In this document: positions 14,433-18,292 of the stretch, in pieces
Layout of the letters: the number at the start of each line of letters is the position of its first letter
Position numbering within the stretch: position 1 is the first letter of the stretch
Translations under genes and position numbers: made by a program
Assembly (NCBI GenBank): GCA_015259125.1
Contig: JABZGR010000037.1
Span: 1 to 18,292, forward strand
DNA: 18,292 nt
Origin: Alloprevotella tannerae
GTDB lineage: Bacteria > Bacteroidota > Bacteroidia > Bacteroidales > Bacteroidaceae
Reading direction: 5' to 3'
Notes under the pieces: model-generated
Told to the model about the DNA's origin: nothing
Seen by the model: the letters and a program-made list of their open reading frames with translations, nothing else
Databases searched by the model: none

Positions 14433-16541
14433 ATGAAACGACTATTGAAGATCTTACTGCTTATTTCTTGTACCTTCTCGGCAGTTCAAGCACAGAATAT
14501 TATACAAGAAAATAACCAGCAGCTCTCTGCAACAGATTCGATAGAGAAAGAAAATGTTCCGGAAGGTATTTATGCTTGGAGAGTAGATGCTCGTTTTGGC
14601 GCTATTCGTCCTGCACAAATAGATACCATTCCCCACCTCTTCCAGAATCAGGCTTTCACGGATGGACTTACGGGGCGCTACAACTTTTTAGGAAATCTGG
14701 GATCGCCGCGTATCAGTCGGATATTTACGGATCGCAATGATGCACCTACAGAAGGAGAATTTATTTTCACCAACCCTTATAATTTTTTCTTGCGAACGCC
14801 AGATCAAATACTGTTTACCAATACAAAATCTCCATTTACCAATATAACGCTTCACGAATGTGGAGACAAGCAGAGCGGAGAATCAAGACTTAAGGGAGCT
14901 TTTTCCACTAATATAAACAAGCGTTTAGGAATGGGCTTTGTGATTGACTATCTTTACGGCAGAGGATATTATAGCAGTCAAAACACGTCTCAATTGGGAG
15001 GTACGCTGTTCGCGTCTTACTTAGGCAAAAATTATAAAATGCACACGCTCTACTCCACCAATTTTCTAAAAACTTCCGAGAACGGAGGAATAGAAAATGA
15101 TGCTTATATCACTAATCCTGAATCTTTTCCCACAAAATATGGAACGGAAGATATGCCCACCAATCTTTCCAAAACATATAATAGGATGCACCTGAACACA
15201 TTCTTCTTAACACACAACTATAGTGTAGGTTTCTCCCGTTTCTATGATAAAGAGGGGAAAATAGTCAAGACGCAGCACAACAAGATTTCTGGTAAATTAT
15301 TAAAGGCAACAGACTCTACGCAAACAAACATCAACGATAGTTTGCTAAGAGAGGAATTTGTGCCGGTCACAAGCTTTATTCATACATTCCAACTCTCACA
15401 CAACAACAGGCGTTTCTTGTCTAATCTGCCTTTAACTGAAGCAAAAGGGTTCTTTCATGACTTCTATCTGCCGGCAGACTCTGCAAATGATCTGACGAAA
15501 TTCCTACACTTGAGAAACACCCTTGCAATAGAGTTACATGAAGGTTTCAATAAGTGGGTGAAGACCGGACTTCGTCTATTCGCGCAGCACGATTTCTACA
15601 ATTTTTCTTTGCCTGACACGCTCACAACGGCGAGCAACTTAACGACGAAGCAATATAAATACAATTACCTTACGCTTGGCGCGCAACTGCTCAAGGAAAA
15701 AGGCAAGTATTTCCGCTATCACGTATTAGGCGAACTGAGAACGACCGGCGCCAAGTGGGGAGAATTTAACGTAGAAGGGAATGTAGATTTTACGATTCCT
15801 TTCCGTAAAGATTCACTCTTTGTTAATTTAGACGGCCATGTACGACGTTGGGCGCCTACTTTCTATTTTGACCATTACCACGCACGCAACGCTTGGTGGG
15901 ACAAACAATTAAACAAACAATTTTCGACGCGCATTGGCGGAAGTCTACATTATAAGCAAACAAAACTCAGTCTGCACATCGAAAATATCAAAAACTATCC
16001 ATTCTTTGCGCAAACCTTATACCCTTATACTGCATCAAGCACTCAAAAATACACCCATTCGGTTAATTCAAGCCAAAAAACCGGCAATTTGCAGTTGATC
16101 GCTGCTACGCTAACTCAAAATTTCCATTGGGGTATCTTGCATTGGGAGAATGAAATCACTTGGCAGGCTACCTCTGATGCTTCGGCTTATCCACTTCCCT
16201 CCATCAATCTTTGGACAAATTTATACTTAAAGTTCAAGATAGCTAAGGTACTAAAGACAGAACTGGGGGCAGATATGCGCTTCTTTACGAAATATGACGC
16301 CTTAGCTTACTCTCCCATCGTCGGAGAATTTGCCATACAAGACCCTCAACATAAGGTGACGTTGGGCAATTATCCACTTATTAATGCTTACGCCAATTTT
16401 GATCTGAAGCGCACTCGCTTTTATGTGATGGTTTCGCATCTTAATTACAGCTCGGGCAATGGAAAACCTTTCCTTGTCCCACACTACCCACTCAACCGCC
16501 TTATTTTCAGATTGGGAATCTCTTGGAATTTTATCAATTAA
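14433..16541 (+). CDS. Putative outer membrane porin (Porin_10 family type)
   Basis: The 702-residue product has a signal peptide (MKRLLKILLLISCTFSAVQA, cleavage near residue 20). Its mature part is rich in alternating hydrophobic/aromatic strands with short turns, such as MGFVIDYLYGRGYYS, GGTLFASYLGKNYKMHTLYSTNF and FYVMVSHLNYSSG, and it ends in the aromatic-rich strand LIFRLGISWNFIN. This is the look of an outer membrane beta barrel closing with a C-terminal strand. The early region with FFLRTPDQILFTNTKSPFTNI resembles the Bacteroidota putative porin family (Porin_10). Its substrate is unknown. It has its own -7 element and is followed 12 bases later by the helix-hairpin-helix gene. Confidence 0.85.
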   Translation: MKRLLKILLLISCTFSAVQAQNIIQENNQQLSATDSIEKENVPEGIYAWRVDARFGAIRPAQIDTIPHLFQNQAFTDGLTGRYNFLGNLGSPRISRIFTDRNDAPTEGEFIFTNPYNFFLRTPDQILFTNTKSPFTNITLHECGDKQSGESRLKGAFSTNINKRLGMGFVIDYLYGRGYYSSQNTSQLGGTLFASYLGKNYKMHTLYSTNFLKTSENGGIENDAYITNPESFPTKYGTEDMPTNLSKTYNRMHLNTFFLTHNYSVGFSRFYDKEGKIVKTQHNKISGKLLKATDSTQTNINDSLLREEFVPVTSFIHTFQLSHNNRRFLSNLPLTEAKGFFHDFYLPADSANDLTKFLHLRNTLAIELHEGFNKWVKTGLRLFAQHDFYNFSLPDTLTTASNLTTKQYKYNYLTLGAQLLKEKGKYFRYHVLGELRTTGAKWGEFNVEGNVDFTIPFRKDSLFVNLDGHVRRWAPTFYFDHYHARNAWWDKQLNKQFSTRIGGSLHYKQTKLSLHIENIKNYPFFAQTLYPYTASSTQKYTHSVNSSQKTGNLQLIAATLTQNFHWGILHWENEITWQATSDASAYPLPSINLWTNLYLKFKIAKVLKTELGADMRFFTKYDALAYSPIVGEFAIQDPQHKVTLGNYPLINAYANFDLKRTRFYVMVSHLNYSSGNGKPFLVPHYPLNRLIFRLGISWNFIN

Positions 16542-16553
16542 ACAAAGAGGGCT

Positions 16554-17444
16554 ATGGAAAAACGCCGCTTCACGCGAGAAGAGCTATATGGTTTAGTTGC
16601 CGTTCTCTTTGTCATCATACTAATTGTAGTCCTACTTCGGCTATATAAAAGAGAGACAACCGGGCCGTCCAACAACCAAGCCTCCACTGCGCAGCAAGAA
16701 CTATCTGACTTTGAAGCTCAAATAAAGAAAGACTCATTAGCATGGGTCAAACAGCATCCGCATTGGAACAACGAAAAGGTAGTAGGCAAGCTATTCCCTT
16801 TTGATCCCAACACGGCCAACTATGAGACCTTTATGGCCTTAGGCTTCGCTCCTTGGCAAGCTAAAAATGCGCTCAAATATCGAGCAAAAGGCGGACGATG
16901 GAAGTCGGCCGAGCACTTTAGTCATTTATATGGACTTAGCGAACAAGACTTTGCACGCCTGCGCCCTTATATTGTTATCCATCAAGAAAACAATGAACGC
17001 ACGCAATATAGGAATGACAGCATCTGGAGGCAACGTGTAGAAAAATATACCCTGGGTACAAAGATCGACATCAACGAAGCTGACACCAATGCCCTGAAAA
17101 AAATCCCGGGAATAGGCTCTTATTACGCCGGAAAGATTGTGCGTTACCGAGAAAGGCTTGGTGGCTTTGTAAGCAAGCAGCAACTAAAAGAAATAGATGG
17201 CCTTCCGGATAATATAGAGCAATGGTTCTTTATCACAAAGCAGATACCGAACCAAGTGTATATCAACAAAGTTTCTTTTAAGCAGCTCATACGGCATCCT
17301 TACTTTAATTATGAGCAGACGAAAGCCATTATCAATCATATTCGCTTAAACGGGCCGTTGAGGAACTGGGAAGAATTGCGCTTCTTAGGTATCTTTACCA
17401 AGAAGGAACTCGATCGACTATATCCCTATGTCGCATTTTCTTGA
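16554..17444 (+). CDS. Membrane-anchored helix-hairpin-helix protein (ComEA-like repeats)
   Basis: The 296-residue product has one N-terminal membrane segment (about 11-30, LYGLVAVLFVIILIVVLLRLY) and three helix-hairpin-helix units. The first is around FDPNTANYETFMALGF (about 76-91) with WKSAEHFSHLYGL. The second, the best match, is IDINEADTNALKKIPGIGSYYAGKIVRYRERLGGF. The third is YINKVSFKQLIRHPYFNYEQTKAIINHIR. Such repeats bind DNA non-specifically through the backbone; ComEA uses them for DNA uptake. Positive residues before the anchor (MEKRRFTREE) suggest the bulk is periplasmic, consistent with a DNA-receptor role, but no other competence gene is in the window and the function is inferred. 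It probably shares a transcript with the porin gene 12 bases upstream. Confidence 0.88.
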   Translation: MEKRRFTREELYGLVAVLFVIILIVVLLRLYKRETTGPSNNQASTAQQELSDFEAQIKKDSLAWVKQHPHWNNEKVVGKLFPFDPNTANYETFMALGFAPWQAKNALKYRAKGGRWKSAEHFSHLYGLSEQDFARLRPYIVIHQENNERTQYRNDSIWRQRVEKYTLGTKIDINEADTNALKKIPGIGSYYAGKIVRYRERLGGFVSKQQLKEIDGLPDNIEQWFFITKQIPNQVYINKVSFKQLIRHPYFNYEQTKAIINHIRLNGPLRNWEELRFLGIFTKKELDRLYPYVAFS

Positions 17445-17722
17445 AATCAAGAACCAAGTTTAAATAGACCTACTTTATTTTCTAACGACACTACACGTTG
17501 CCCCTTGTCCTTTCGTCCACTACGAAAAACATCAGACTTTGACTAAGCATAGTCTCTCTCAGGACAACTTTTCAATACTACGCATCCCTACATTATAAAC
17601 ATACAAATCAACCCCTTTTGCGCTACAGCCAAAATAAAGAGGACAAGTATAAGCGCATTGAAAGAAGTATAAACGTAGCTCCAATATTAAATTTCCCGCT
17701 TTAATAGACTTTCATCAGAAAA
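17445..17722. other. Intergenic stretch, nothing firm
   Basis: No coding frame or clear terminator hairpin is visible after the helix-hairpin-helix gene. Near the end, AAGTATAAGCG (17645) and AAGTATAAACG (17665) form an imperfect direct repeat of period 20 that may be a worn part of the 22-base array that follows. Confidence 0.4.
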
Positions 17723-17810
17723 TACCATCGTGGAAGGATATTTGTACCATCGTGGAAGGATATTTGTACCATCGTGGAGGGATAAACGTACACGCGTGAA
17801 GATACTGTCC
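17723..17810. repeat. 22-base direct tandem repeat, three copies plus a degenerate fourth
   Basis: Copies 1 (17723-17744) and 2 (17745-17766) are identical and contain ACCATCGTGGAAGGATATTTG. Copy 3 (17767-17788) differs only in its second half (GGGATAAACG). A fourth, worn copy (TACACGCGTGAAGATAC) starts at 17789 and runs into the apparent left end of the transposase remnant. The units are contiguous with no spacers, so this is not CRISPR. The period is not a multiple of three and no gene reads through it. Confidence 0.88.
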
Positions 17811-17838
17811 TATAAAAGTGTGTAAGCTCCAAAGTTCT

Positions 17839-17846
17839 TATATTTG
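17839..17846 (+). promoter_or_regulatory. -7-like element before the transposase remnant
   Basis: TATATTTG matches TAnnTTTG and lies 30 bases before the ATG at 17876, where the element's own promoter would be. No clear -33 partner is seen. Confidence 0.4.
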
Positions 17847-17875
17847 TAGTGAATTAAAAAATCAAAGAAAGAACA

Positions 17876-18256
17876 ATGAAGCTTACAAGAGAATAAAGAT
17901 CGGAATTAATTTCCGAAATGGCCTCAAGTGAGGCAGGTTTTAATGAGTTGATTCGCGTGCTTTTGGATAGTTTTTCCAAGCAGGAGTGCTCCCTCTTTCT
18001 CGCGGAACACACGGGTGAACAAGCCAATGGTATCCGTCCCCGTCGTTGGCGAGGCCATGGTTGGAGTTTCCAACTTCGCATCCCTCGTACGCGCTCCAAT
18101 GCTTTTCAACCAATCATTCTTGGTATTTTGTCCTCTCAGGAGCGTGAACGCACGCAGCTTTTTTACGAGTTGTATTCCCGTGGACTTTCCTGTGAAGACA
18201 TCGCCGCGGTGGGGCGTCGCATATACGGTCACCTTTATAACCCCAATTCGGGATAA
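17876..18256 (+). pseudogene. Decayed N-terminal fragment of an IS256-type (mutator) transposase
   Basis: From the ATG at 17876 the frame reads MKLTRE, then an in-frame TAA at 17894-17896, and continues in the same frame as RSELISEMASSEAGF up to a stop at 18254-18256. The translated part has the pattern of IS256-family transposase N-terminal regions: a helical start, then LRIPRTRSNAFQPIILG (compare the family's VPRDRxGxFxP), then LYSRGLSCEDIAAVGRRIYGHLY (the LYxxGxSxxDI...IYG motif). Intact IS256 transposases are about 400 residues with a DDE core. This ends after about 125 codons, before any catalytic residue, so it is inactive. The region is visibly more GC-rich than its neighbours, which fits acquired DNA. 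The likely left end lies around 17803-17830. The right end is not found and may lie beyond the window. Confidence 0.72.
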
Positions 18257-18292
18257 GCAAGGCTTGTTTTTTGCCTTAAAATAGTTTCAACA

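Noticed and set aside
17723..17810. Second possible CRISPR array
   Set aside because: Direct head-to-tail 22-base repeats without spacers; no cas genes nearby.
17924..18232. Minus-strand 102-codon open frame opposite the transposase remnant
   Set aside because: It mirrors the GC-rich transposase frame. The plus-strand translation has recognisable IS256-family motifs and this one has none.
18015..18284. Plus-strand 89-codon open frame inside the transposase remnant
   Set aside because: A second-frame shadow of the transposase reading frame with no recognisable motifs.

Overview
The window looks like a chromosomal segment of a Bacteroidota member, most likely order Bacteroidales and possibly Prevotellaceae. 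The evidence is the gene content: a DUF4295 protein beside rpmB/rpmG, HU-CCDC81 and HU-HIG type proteins, a Porin_10-type putative porin, and a Bacteroidota-type long U32 protein. Several genes also carry Bacteroidota-type promoters (-7 element TAnnTTTG, sometimes with a TTTG-like -33 element about 19-20 bases upstream), and Shine-Dalgarno sequences are mostly absent. The genus call is an inference, not a sequence match.

Layout. (1) 1-335, minus strand: an HU-HIG type DNA-binding protein cut by the left edge, with its own promoter and a leader that can fold. (2) 820-1664, plus strand: a ribosomal-protein operon (rpmB, rpmG, DUF4295 protein) with a strong promoter and a clear intrinsic terminator. 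(3) 1668-5523: ftsY, rimO, a small HU protein and an HU-transmembrane-LysM protein, tightly packed or overlapping. (4) 5625-7592: an operon of an HU-CCDC81-transmembrane-SPOR protein, a zinc-ribbon/FHA protein and a small secreted protein, joined by two ATGA stop/start overlaps. (5) 7653-10500: fabD and a secreted GH13 alpha-amylase, each followed by a terminator. (6) 10430-11326: about 900 bases without a gene, holding four contiguous 21-base palindromic units. (7) 11271-11443: tRNA-Asp(GUC) with promoter and terminator. (8) 11489-17444: a U32-family protein, a membrane lipoprotein with a zinc ribbon, a Porin_10-type outer membrane protein and a membrane-anchored helix-hairpin-helix protein. 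(9) 17445-18292: an intergenic stretch with a 22-base tandem repeat, followed directly by a decayed IS256-type transposase fragment.

The most interesting part is 3970-7592. Three HU-superfamily genes lie in a row (a fourth lies at the left edge). Two of them encode a cytoplasmic HU-type domain, one membrane segment and a periplasmic peptidoglycan-binding domain (LysM in one, SPOR in the other). Such proteins could physically link DNA, or another cytoplasmic partner, to the cell wall. The SPOR protein is followed by an FHA protein, which could bring phospho-threonine dependent control, and a secreted protein of unknown role. The HU-CCDC81-SPOR architecture has been predicted in the literature to act in chromosome-envelope attachment. 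The LysM version next door makes this look like a pair of tethers.

The rest is mostly housekeeping: ribosomal proteins, co-translational membrane targeting (FtsY), ribosomal protein S12 methylthiolation (RimO), fatty acid synthesis (FabD), starch or glycogen breakdown, and probable RNA hydroxylation (U32).
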